64,000 bases of DNA from Branchiostoma lanceolatum (lineage: Eukaryota; Chordata; Leptocardii; Amphioxiformes; Branchiostomatidae): positions 11,723,501 to 11,787,500 of the forward strand of contig NC_089726.1 in NCBI RefSeq assembly GCF_035083965.1. Direction: 5' to 3'. The notes beneath the pieces are model-generated. The model saw only the letters and a program-made list of their open reading frames with translations, made no database searches and was not told the origin of the DNA. Below, piece by piece: positions 1 through 10,700 of the stretch (the first letter of the stretch is position 1; each line of letters opens with the position of its first letter). A program made the translations under genes and the position numbers.

Positions 1-75
1 TTGTGGAGAATATCTCTAAGCATGCTTGCTTAAAAGACACCATGGAAAGATAGATGAGGAAGACATAACAGGTAC

Positions 76-2678
76 CTTTGAGTGTCTTACACTGTAGATC
101 CTCATCCCATGAGTCCTGGATGTTCTCCACTCTCAGCTCTGGGTCAATCTCTAACTGTTTGCCTGTGAGTTCCAGCCTGGTGGCCAGCTCATGGGGCACA
201 CTGATACAGATATCTCCTGGAATAAAACACTGGATTCACTAACAGGTGACTTTGTTCTATATCCTTCTATGTTCTTTAACACAGTATATAGTGTAGTGAG
301 CACAAGTTACTGCAATGTTTATTTTTGCCATCCTCAAATTGTAGGGAGGCTACAATATGTAAGAGTGTTACCCAGTAGCAAAATGTCATAACATATTCTA
401 ATAACAATGGACACATTAAAAAAACTACCTTCTGCTACATGTAATAATGTTGCTCATGGCTATTGCCTGGAAATAAACACCAAGTCCCCCACCTTCCTCA
501 GAGGTGACATCCACTAGCTGATGTCTGCTGACATACAGGGTAACACTGCCCTTCTGTGTGATGGCTGACAGGTCTCCGTCTACCGTATCTGTAACATGGG
601 AGGGATAAAGCTTAATGATCTATGGGAATTACAACGCCAGCCAACATGATAGCATTATTCCTTTGATCAGAAAATTCTGAAAAGTCTATAATACATCATT
701 AAGGTTGTAAGCAGATGATCTACTGAAGGCGTCATCAAACTGAAGACATCGGAACCTGACCTGACATGGAAACGCCCAAGAGGAAGATGGGAAGACCAGA
801 TCTTTGATACACTCCAAGGGCTGGGGATCTGGAGGGTCCACGCTGAGAGAAGACCAACCTGGCAAGACCTATGCATCTCTGTAGCCGCCATGCATCAGAC
901 CATGATGCTTGGGAATGTTTGATTGATTGATTGATTGATTGTCTTAATACCTGATGCATGGAAAGTTGAACTCACCTATTGTGATATTTCCTTCTGTAGT
1001 TTCCACAGCACCGGTACCTGCATGGATGTTCAATGTATCAAATACAGACAGATTCCATCTGACATGACCTATTAAGTGCATCAGAAATACCAAATGAAGA
1101 CTTCTTGGTTGACATTTACCTATTACTACTTACCATGCATACTTCCAACAGTGATGTTCCCTGAGTCTGAAGTTATTGTTGACAGCTCTGCATAGATGTC
1201 TTTTATATCTATTGTACCTGATTGTGGAAAGCATCAAACCATTTGAAGGTAATTAAGATACCTTAGAATAGTAACAAGTAAACTAAATCTATATATATCA
1301 ACTGCAGTTAACACATATCTGAATTGTTGAAGATATAATGTATTACGAGCAAGCTCAATATTGACATGTTTTTTTCCACTTGTTAAGAAACATAAACACA
1401 CTCACCATCTTGTGCTGCAACACTCATTGTCTGACCTTGGAGCTTGCCTAGTTTTACGCTCTGAAAAAAAGAATAAGTAAGGATGATATGATGAAACCTA
1501 GGAACACATACATGGTACAAAAGGTAAGCAGGTTTTGAAAGGATAAGGGGCATCAAGAAACAGTATAATCAACCCTTCAATCATCTGAATGGATGCTAAG
1601 GAAATGTCAGATTCTCGAAAATAATCTGAATTTCACACAGCCTCTTTCTATCAGCGGGATTGAGTGTTGTTCCTTTTCATTCCATGTCTCTATCTTCTAT
1701 ACATATATACATTTAAACATATCATCAAAGTAGTTTACAAAACCTTGATGGGCCTACTCTTACCCCTTCTGAGTTTGTTGAGACGTCCACATTCCCCAGA
1801 ATGGTGCCGTGCCCATACACACTCCCACCTCCTGTTTCTACCTGTGTACTCATGCCCTGGATATGTAAGCAGGAAAAATTCAGCAGTCAACCATGTAGAC
1901 TTGAGTTAACAACTAGCATTAAGCAATTCATTGCAGGTACAAGCAAAACAATCTTTGATTATCATTTTCAATATCGCATCCCTGAGATATGCTAAGACCT
2001 CTAACATTATCAATGAATGATGGCATACAGCCAGTACTGGCAAGGAGACAGACATACTTGTACCTTGATACTCTTGAGATGACAGTCTCCCTCCTGTGTT
2101 TTCACAATGCATGTGGGACATTCCATATTCTGCACTCTGGCCTCTGCAGCACCGGACACCTGAACATCTACAAAACCACATATTTGTATTAAAATCAAGT
2201 TTATTTTTTAATCAATTTCCTGTCATGGTGAAAAAACTCGCTGAAGTCAGAATTCATCATGAAAGGTGATAAATTCACAACAGATCTTACCATAATTTAT
2301 AGGTGTCATAATGTGACATGTTGGTTTCCCTCTGACTTCTGCCGACCTCTCGACTTCCACTGTTTTCTCATCATTGTTAACAACCACATCAACTCCGTGC
2401 CCCTCCTCCTCATCAGACTCCACGTCAACCACAAACTTATCTGCGTTTGGATGGTCTAGTGGGTCTAAAGGGGAAACGTGGACACTCAGCGGCAGTCTGA
2501 CTTTCAGCTGATAGGCGGCGAACGGCTGGACATCATACGTCTGTGAGGAAATGCCGGCTCGGTGTGGGAGGGGCTCACGATCTAAACATCTCGTCAGAAA
2601 AACGTTTCTCGTCTTGTCATTAAGGGAAAAAGCTCGCCTGCAGATGGATGGGGTCCTAAGAAAGGTCCGAAACAACAT
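76..2678 (-). CDS. FAM185A: FAM185A-like protein, 5' part (gene continues beyond the left edge)
   Basis: Eight exons can be read on the minus strand: 2678-2291, 2167-2064, 1856-1764, 1460-1406, 1217-1134, 1017-976, 588-493 and 216-76. All have AG/GT borders. Exon 1 starts MLFRTFLRTPSICRRAF, a basic, serine-rich start that resembles a mitochondrial presequence. Later exons give short repeated turns such as SDSGNITVGSMHG, TTEGNITIG and TVDGDLSAITQKGSV, the repeating pattern of DUF4097-type beta-solenoids found in FAM185A. The last visible exon ends DEDLQCKTLKG before a donor, so the 3' end lies outside the window. The molecular function of FAM185A is not established. It lies head to head with the giant ATPase gene and its first exon was copied to 16.5 kb. 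The family call comes from remembered vertebrate FAM185A and the solenoid pattern. Confidence 0.8.
731..942 (+). mobile_element. 3' end fragment of a non-LTR retrotransposon with a (TTGA)n tail
   Basis: An open stretch on the plus strand reads KTSEPDLTWKRPRGRWEDQ and then continues with spaced W and R residues to a stop near 921. The pattern GRP/GRW-WED...L...W..A..R..W is typical of the extreme C-terminus of LINE reverse transcriptases, RTE-like in flavour. It is followed directly by about five TTGA units (919-941), matching the short-tandem-repeat 3' tails of such elements. It lies in a FAM185A intron, antisense to the gene, and only the 3' end is present, as expected for 5'-truncated insertion. 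The clade assignment is uncertain. Confidence 0.65.
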
Positions 2679-3769
2679 GGTGAATTGACACTGGCGATAA
2701 TAGTATGTAAACAGCGATTTTGCAGACGTTTTTCTAACGGGACGTACCGAAAGTCAAACTCTCCCTCCCTGACGGATTTAAACCGGAAGTACTGCCTTTG
2801 CACCGACCTTGTGACCTTTGTAAGGTAGATCTCCGTAAAAGTAGTTCCGCCATAAAGATGACAAAATGAGCTGTTTCGGGTGACAATCAGTAATCTCTAT
2901 ACAAAGATAGGTTAGAGAATTTTGTGAATAGCTTAAAAAGTGCTATTGTGTAATGGTATTGATCGATTTAGCACCGTGTACATTTCCCTACTTTACTGAG
3001 GTCATCTTTTATATTTCTCCGCCGAATAATAGTTGCGCGCACTATTTTAGAGATGGAATTATAAATTTGGAATTTGTGCAGTAGATAACATAGCAGATCA
3101 AATCACATCAACCATTCTACAAAACAAAAGTGAACTGTCTTATCTAAATTTCACTGCGTTGCAATTAACAACTATATAATAGAGTTCATTTTGAAATAAC
3201 GTACCCCATCACAATAATGTGATATCGCTTCAGACTTCCGGCGAAACTCTGTTCTGCGCGTGGTCACCGTGAGACCGGTAAACTTTGCTACAGGTACGAT
3301 ATGATTCTTACCGCCGCGATATAGCCGAGTTCCAGTTCGACCTATCCAGGACACCGACATGAAACTGTTAACAGCTTCTAATGTTGTTTCTGGTAATGTT
3401 GTTTGGTGCGTTAAAACTACTAGTACAACTCCCTCAAGGTAGTTCATGTGAATAATTAACAGTTACATACTTGTAACCCTAATTAAATAACCCAAGACCA
3501 TGCATGATGCATGTCCTTACCAGTTGAGCCATTTGAACAATTCCTTTATTGACTACCGTGATCCAATCAATGGAATACCTACGTAGCCTGTCAATAAGAC
3601 ATTTTTTGCACTATTGACAGGGAACAGCCAAGTTATAGGCATTTCCATAACTTTTTCGCATTAAATAGATTCTGTTTTCCATACCTTCTCCTTGGTAACA
3701 GAGGGAAACCACCTGTGCACTCTGCTTGATGATGAATCTTTGATGAATAGAGCAATTCTGGAAGCTGCA
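2679..3769. promoter_or_regulatory. Divergent 5' region between FAM185A and the giant ATPase gene (copy A)
   Basis: No coding sequence is visible. The stretch lies between FAM185A exon 1 (-) and copy A (+). Patches of it recur upstream of copy B at 16840-17350: the block around GGAAGTACTGCCTTTGCACC, a TTACTGAGGTCATCTTT block, and a CAGACTTCCGG block. Survival of these blocks in both duplicates while the sequence between them has diverged suggests promoter or 5' UTR elements. Several CGG/CGC-rich patches (2740-2860, 3230-3360) fit a TATA-less promoter. Transcription start sites cannot be placed from sequence alone. Confidence 0.5.
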
Positions 3770-3808
3770 CTGTGTGTCCATTTGAAGAAGTCAAGCGCTG
3801 CATAAAAC
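3770..3808 (+). other. End of a putative 5' non-coding exon of copy A
   Basis: The segment TTTGAAGAAGTCAAGCGCTG runs into a GTGAGTAA donor at 3809. The paralogous place upstream of copy B (TTTGAAGAAGTCATTGAGTG, donor GTGAGTAG at 17621) has the same layout. A matching acceptor (polypyrimidine tract plus TTTCAG) sits a few bases before the initiator ATG in both genes (about 4761 and 18333). A leader exon spliced to the giant coding exon is therefore likely. The start of the leader exon is unknown. Confidence 0.5.
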
Positions 3809-3990
3809 GTGAGTAACAAAGATGTGAGATTCCAAAGTCAAGGTTAGATTCAGGTACAACCTTTCTGTACATGGCAGACATAACGCTATCTATCTAGATG
3901 GTGCTTCTATTCCTAATTTATCTTTTTACATCCACTTCATCGGTGGATAGGTATACTTTTATTCTCTGTATCGGTATTGTCAGGGCTTGA

Positions 3991-4207
3991 AATACTGTAA
4001 ATGCAGAAATGTTCGCGGTGGTTTTTTGTTTGCGGTTTTCGCGGTGAAATCTTCAGCGCAAACTTAAAACCAACGTGAAACTTTTTGCCCACCTATGGCT
4101 GTAGTGCTACCATTGTTTCAAATGCGAACTTAAGACCACCACGAACACGCCATTTTCTCCCTACTGCGAAATAACCCCCCCGCGAACTTAAGTGCATTTA
4201 CAGTATT
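3991..4207. mobile_element. Small foldback element (MITE-like), about 217 bp
   Basis: The ends are inverted copies: AATACTGTAAATGCA at the left and TGCATTTACAGTATT at the right. Next to them GTTCGCGGTGG is mirrored by CCCGCGAAC-type sequence, and the GCGAACTTAA motif recurs internally. There is no open frame. Short length, terminal inverted repeats and lack of coding capacity fit a miniature inverted-repeat element. It lies in the presumed first intron of copy A and was not seen at the corresponding place in copy B. Confidence 0.7.
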
Positions 4208-4765
4208 TTTTTCTGCAAGGTTACCTGTACCAGACAAGTCTCACTTGCATTGCAATGCTGGAAAAGGAGATTTTAGAAACTATGAATCAAATTGGTAACC
4301 ATTTATGAACTATTTCAATTATTAATAGCATACTCTGAAAACATTGCAGTTGGAAAATATGGAAAGCAAAGAACTTGTGTATTGGGCCCATCAACAAATA
4401 TTGCACATCTTTCTGCTGCAGGAATTCAAAATTCAATATACTTTCGTCTGGTAATAGAATTGACTAGTACTATTACAGCATTTACATGTATTTGGTGTCC
4501 AGTCTTAACCTTGAAGTTAACGGCCCAAGAACAATTTGTTTCTGCTTGACTCAGCGAAATTTTCATTGTATCAAATACTAAGTTACCGGTATTCAATTTT
4601 CATGCATGATTAGTGTTGTTAACTTGTAAATACACCATGGCTGTATGTCAGTGTTTTGCTTTAGTTTCGCTACTGTTTAGTTTAGGCGTGTTCAATTATG
4701 ACAACAATTCGATTACTGTCTGACATACGGAGCCAATTGTACCATCTGGGCCTTGTTTCAGAACC

Positions 4766-7700
4766 ATGGAGCATCTGAAAACAGCAACAGCAGCTCTGAA
4801 AGGACTTTTAGAGCTGGGATATCCACTGGAACTGCAAAGGGTAGTTGACTACTTGGAAAACTTGGACAGTAAGGATGAACTCATAGAGTTTGATGATGAA
4901 GACGCTCTGAGCAGTTTCTTACTGAAATATCCATCAATGTTCTGGGTTGAGGGGAGTAAAGTGTTTCCTGCTCAGATGAAACCTAAAGGGAAATTTAGGT
5001 CCTCACCTCAGACACAGTCACAGCAAAGTCATTCTAAAGTTCAGCCAGTGTCAGACAGCAATGACAAAGCAAGGCAACAGGAACAGAAAAGTGGTAAAGT
5101 TGAGGGAGATAAGAAGAAAAGCAGAGTCATTGGTGCTGATGACAATGTTGACCAAACCGCTAGGCTGGAGGAAGATGGCATCAAAGCTATAGCAGAAGTT
5201 TTGAAGAGGGAAGGACCCATGAGACTGAAAGCTTTGCTCAGATCTGTGCATGGGTTACCATCAGAGGTGAGATCATTTATTGGGAAAGACAAGGAAAGTG
5301 TCATTGAATTCATCCTGGAACATCCTGACATCTTTCTCATTGATGATGATGATATCGTGTTTCATGAAAGCACAGTGCACAAGGAGGCTGCGCAGCAATT
5401 TAAGTCGGTCTTGCAATCAAAAGGAAAGTTACCTGTCAACAAGCTAGCAGGCCACATCAGTGCTTTCAAGCACAAGACTGAAATTCTTTGGTTTATAGGT
5501 GGCAGTCCACCTGCTGTTGAGACATTCGTGAGAGGATATCCAAACACATTCAGAGTAGGTGACAGGGGAACTGTGAGTTTGATTAATACGAAGACCAAAC
5601 AACCCGCATCTGCCAGTACATGTTCAGGTGGAAAAAGCAAGACCACTAGCAATACTACAAAAGTGGCAGTAAAACTAAAAGTTCCACATAAGACGTCAGA
5701 GCAGCCCAAGCAGAACAAACTGCTACAAGAAGGAGTGAAACATTTCAAAGATGTCCTACAAATGAAAGGAAGTTTGCCCATCGAACGGCTGTTTGGACAT
5801 GTCAACCAGTGCAGGAATGAAGTTAAATGGGCAATAGGTACCACAGAGAATGAGGTGAAAGAATTCTTGAGTAATCATCCAGAGGTATTCAGTATTAGTA
5901 AAAAAGGCAATGTCCAGCTGGTAAGTTCCAAAGCAAAACAGCAACAGGTAGATCAAGGTAAAGACAAAGCGATGGCAACCAAAAGCATTTCAACTATAAA
6001 ATGTAGCACCAAGCCTACCAGTGTGCCTTCTGGAGTCACAAATAGCTTGCAAGAAGCAAAACTAGAAAATAAAACCGAGAAGACAATTGATTACTTCAAG
6101 GCAATCTTGTCAAAAAAAGGCCCATCAACCATCCATGTACTCAGCACTTACTTTGGTCAATGTGGTGAAGACATCAGGATGCATGTTGGGAGCACCAAGG
6201 AAGGATTAACTAAATTCTTGAAGGAACATCCACAGATGTTTAAGATAGATGCCCACCAGATAGTGCATCTCAACGATAAAACTTCCAGCAATGACTTGTG
6301 CAGTCCATGTAGGGATGGAGGAATTGGCAACAAATCAGATTCCAGACAAAATGTTGCAGGAAACTCGATTGACGTTTGTAAGCAAAAACCAACCATGGAG
6401 ACAACAAGTGAGCATCGCTATGACCAAATACTTAATATAGATCATGCTTCTGAAAGAGTCAGTCTCAAGGAGGCAAATAATGTGCAGGAGACAGAACCAG
6501 ATGTCCTGCCTAACTCTGCTGATGGAGTGCAACAGAAGCAATCCACACAGCTAACAGTGGAAGAGGAAGTGAAAAGGACAGATTGTCCAATAGACAAACC
6601 AGGAATAAATACTGATGTTAGTGAGGCTGAAGACAACTGTAAGCGCCAACTTGTACCCACCTCAGATGCTGCCATCAGTGCTAATGACAGGGACACAGCA
6701 GAAGTGGGTATTGATAATGTGTCTGACCCATCATCCGTACCTTGTTCCTCAAACAGTAAAGAAGACAGTGATGTTGAGTGTGAAGTTCCAGATGGTGCTC
6801 AGAATGTGGAAGCACTTCTTGAAGAGGGAGTCGCACAGTTCATGAAGGTTTTAGAGAGGAAAGGGAGCAGTATATCACTTGGTACAGTACATGAGCATTT
6901 GAGCCAGTGTAGAGAGGAAGTCAGGAAGGCAATAAGTGGTGGCCCAGAGAAGACCAGAGCACTGTTCCTGAGATTTCCAAGTCATTTCTACATTGATGCC
7001 CATGATGATGTCCATCTCGTGTCCCAGCTAACACAGGAGTTCATTAATGCTGTCTCTGCTGCATTGGAAAGAAAAGGACCATTACATCTGGGAGAGCTGC
7101 TCAGTCATGTACACAGCAATGAACCCCAAACTTGGTGGTCATTCTTTGGAAGAAATAATGCAAGGACATCCTTGGAGCAACATCCAAATGTATTTGTCAT
7201 TGACAAAGATGACATTGTGTATCTTGTCAGTGCCATCAAGAATGAAGGTGTTCAGCACTTCAAAGATGTATTGGAGCTAAGGGGCAGTCTACACATCAAG
7301 GATATCTGTGGGCACAGTGGCCAATATAAGTGTGTGGAGGCTATGCTCAAGGTGATTGGTGGAAGCCCGTCGTCTGTTATGGATTTTGTGAAGGGTTTTC
7401 CCGAGGTGTTCAGTATTGATGATGGTGGTGTGGTGCATCTTACATCTGCCACTATAACCCAGGAGCAGGAGAGCAAGCTTGGGAAGGAGAACAGAGCTGA
7501 TGCAGTGGAAGAAGAGAGTGACCAGAAGATACCTGACCCTGTACCAGTCAACCTGCTGTACCAACTGCAGGAAAATGAGAGGGAAGATAGCAAATGTACC
7601 TCATCAACAACATCAGATCAGGCACCAGGTCAGACGAATAAGGAGGATATTTTGCAAAGAGGACTTAAGCTTGTAAAGGATCTCTTAAAGTCAGAAGGAA

Positions 7701-10700
7701 GCATGCCAGTTCAGAAGGTATTAGAGCATGTCAGCCAGTGTAGGAAAAAAGAGCTGTAGGTACAAAAAAGGCCAAGATGAAAACCTTCCTGAATCAGTAC
7801 CCAGAGGTTTTCCACATTGACCACAAAGACATTGTACATCTTGTAATTGACTATGCAAATGAAAAACAAGGAGTACAACACACGACAAACCAGACTGAAC
7901 GAAAGGCTTTGGCACACTTTAAAGAAATGTTGTCCAGGAAAGGTCTATCAGCCACTCAAACCATTAGTTCTTGCTACCACTCTTGTGATAAGGACATACA
8001 GGTGCATGTTGTAGGAAAGAAGAACCTGAAAAAATTCTTCATGGAGTATCCACTGATGTTTAAAGTGGATGGCAACAAGGTGATGTATCTCAATAACAAT
8101 AGATCATCTGAAATGATAGCCAATGCCGATGGTATGGCTACATTTTCACCATGTGAAGAACAAGATGCTCCAAATCAGAAATCTGAAACATACATCAACA
8201 TCAAGTGTGTCAAAGATATATTATCAGGTAAGCAAAGTTTGCCTCTTGCTCAGCTTTTCAAAGAACTGGCAGCTATGTTTCCACAGGAAAATTTCAAGAT
8301 AAAAGACCTGAGACTTTATCTGAAGAAATGTCCTGGCGTCTTTCATGTGAACAACAAGGATGTGGTTGAAGTGACGCCACCTACAAATGTCTTGGTAACT
8401 GTGCAAGAGGTGGCAGACAGGAGGTGCCGTGCAACCCTGGAGGATGGGAGTAAAGTCGATGTCTTCCTTGCACTGTACAGAGAGAGGATGGGGTTTGACT
8501 GTAACAGTCTTAAGTACCACCTGTCACCAGGAGATATCCTGCTGGTGGACACAGAACGTGACCAACCTGCTTGTAGCATGATGTGGGTAGCAAACAACAT
8601 CGCTGCAGTTTTCAAGTCACCTCTCGATATTGATGTTGTCAAACATGGACTGAAATTAGACATGCCTATGCCTTTTCTTCCTGCAACACCAACTGAAAGA
8701 TCTCCATCTGAGATCTGTGATGTTATAGTTAAACTTATTGCCTCTTCATTAGAGGTGATTTCACCACTGAAGGTTGATGTTCTCAGCTCTTGGATGAAGT
8801 TTTTAAACCCAGATGCAATTATGTACCTCAGGGAAAAGGGAGGACTGCTGCAGTTCTTACAAAGCCAGCCACTGATGTTTCAGGTTCAGGATGGGTGTGT
8901 TACTTTGTTGACAGGGAAAGGAGAGGCTGATAAGGAAAACAGTAAGTGTTTGGCATTTCCAGAAGCAAAATGTGTCATTGGAGAAGTTAAAACAGTTGGC
9001 AACAACACTGCAATCCTAGTCCTCCCCAGTAGGATGGAAGCTACATGTGAGCTACACCTTCTCACACACCACTCAAACAGCACCCTTCCCCTTACTATTG
9101 GAGACAGTGTAGTAGCTTATGTTGTTCCTTGCCCTGGCCAAGGCACAGTCTGTTGGCAGGTGATACAAGTCAAGCATATCATTGCTAAAGCTGCACCCAA
9201 GCAAATCCAAGATGGAAGAGCAGTTGTCACATGCAGCTGTCCAAATCTGAAGGAAGCTCTGCAGCAATGTACTAAAAACAATGACGTAGATGCTCTTCTG
9301 GCCTGGCACGAACTTCTCCGTAGCAAGACTTCAATCTCATGTAAAAACATTCCAGGCTATGTGCAGGAGCTACCCAAGCAAGTAAGGAAGTACACATTAC
9401 AGAAAGGAGGTCCTTTCGGTTTCTTGGAACAGTATCCTACACTGTTCCATGTTGACCGTCTCAAAGTTGAAGTTAGTCTTGCACAGTGTAAGCAAAACAG
9501 GAGTATGTTAGACCCCCTCAATAATGCATTCATCAATGGTGGAGGAAGTGAGCAACAGCAAGACCTAGATCAGGGCTTGGGGAGCCTAAAAGTTCAGAGT
9601 GATGGTAAAGAGAAGAATGAAACAGCTGACTGTGGAGTCACCATCTGTACTAAGGGAAATACTGCAGGTCAGAATCAAAAGGAACAAAAATTGTCTAACA
9701 GTACATGTACATCTGACAGGTATGTTACTGTGGTGAAGAATGTGCTCGCAGTGAAGGAAAACTTGTCTATTCTCCAGCTTGTTGATGTCTTACAGGCAAT
9801 GTTCCCAAAGGACACATTTGATGAGACTAGCATGAGACTTTTCCTGAAGAAACATCCTGATGTATTTCAAATCAACCTCCTAGGTGTGGTTAAGGAGATC
9901 CCACCCATGAATGCCCTCGCAATGGTAAATATTGTGTCCAGAAACTCGTGCCAAGCAACATTAGAAGATGGGAGTAGAGTGTATGTCCCCATTGCACTGT
10001 ACAGAGAGAGGATGGCAGTTGACTGTGACAGTCTTCAGGACCATCTGTCCTATGGAGATGTTCTACTGGTGGACACAGAACGTGGCAAGCGCTGGAGTAG
10101 CTTGAAGTGGTCAGCAAAGAACATAGCAGCAGTTTTCAAATCTTCTAGATCTCATAGTGCTGATGCTGAAATTACGAGAGGAAACCTACAAACACCCATG
10201 CCTTTTCTCCCTGCAACAACCATTGAAAGATCTCCATCTGAGATCTGTGATGCTATCACAAGACACATTGCTTTTTGTCTTGATGTAAGATCACCACTAA
10301 AGTTGGACAGTCTCAGCTGGGATATGAAGTACTTAAACCGTGATGCACGTATTTACCTCAGAGCACAAAAGGGACTCCTGTCCTTCCTGCAAACCCAACC
10401 ACAGAAGTTTCAGGTGGAGGAGGGAAATGTTAGTCTGGTGGGAAAACAGCCAATCACTCGTTGGCCATACAAGATAAGCGACAGTAGAGATGCAGCAGGA
10501 CACTTTCCACAAGAAGGAAATACCATTATAGGAGATACCTTTGCTGATATTGGCATGAGTATGTACAGTGAAGACATTTCTACTCCAGCTGCTAAATCAA
10601 CGGAAATGGAGCCTACTGGTGACACCACTGACCATGGCCAGTTGATACCATCTGAAGCAAAATGTGTTATTGGAGAAGTTAAAGCGATTGACAGTAACAT

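Noticed and set aside
667-959. Two overlapping minus-strand open frames
   Set aside because: They are the reverse side of the LINE 3' fragment, whose plus-strand reading has the recognisable pattern.
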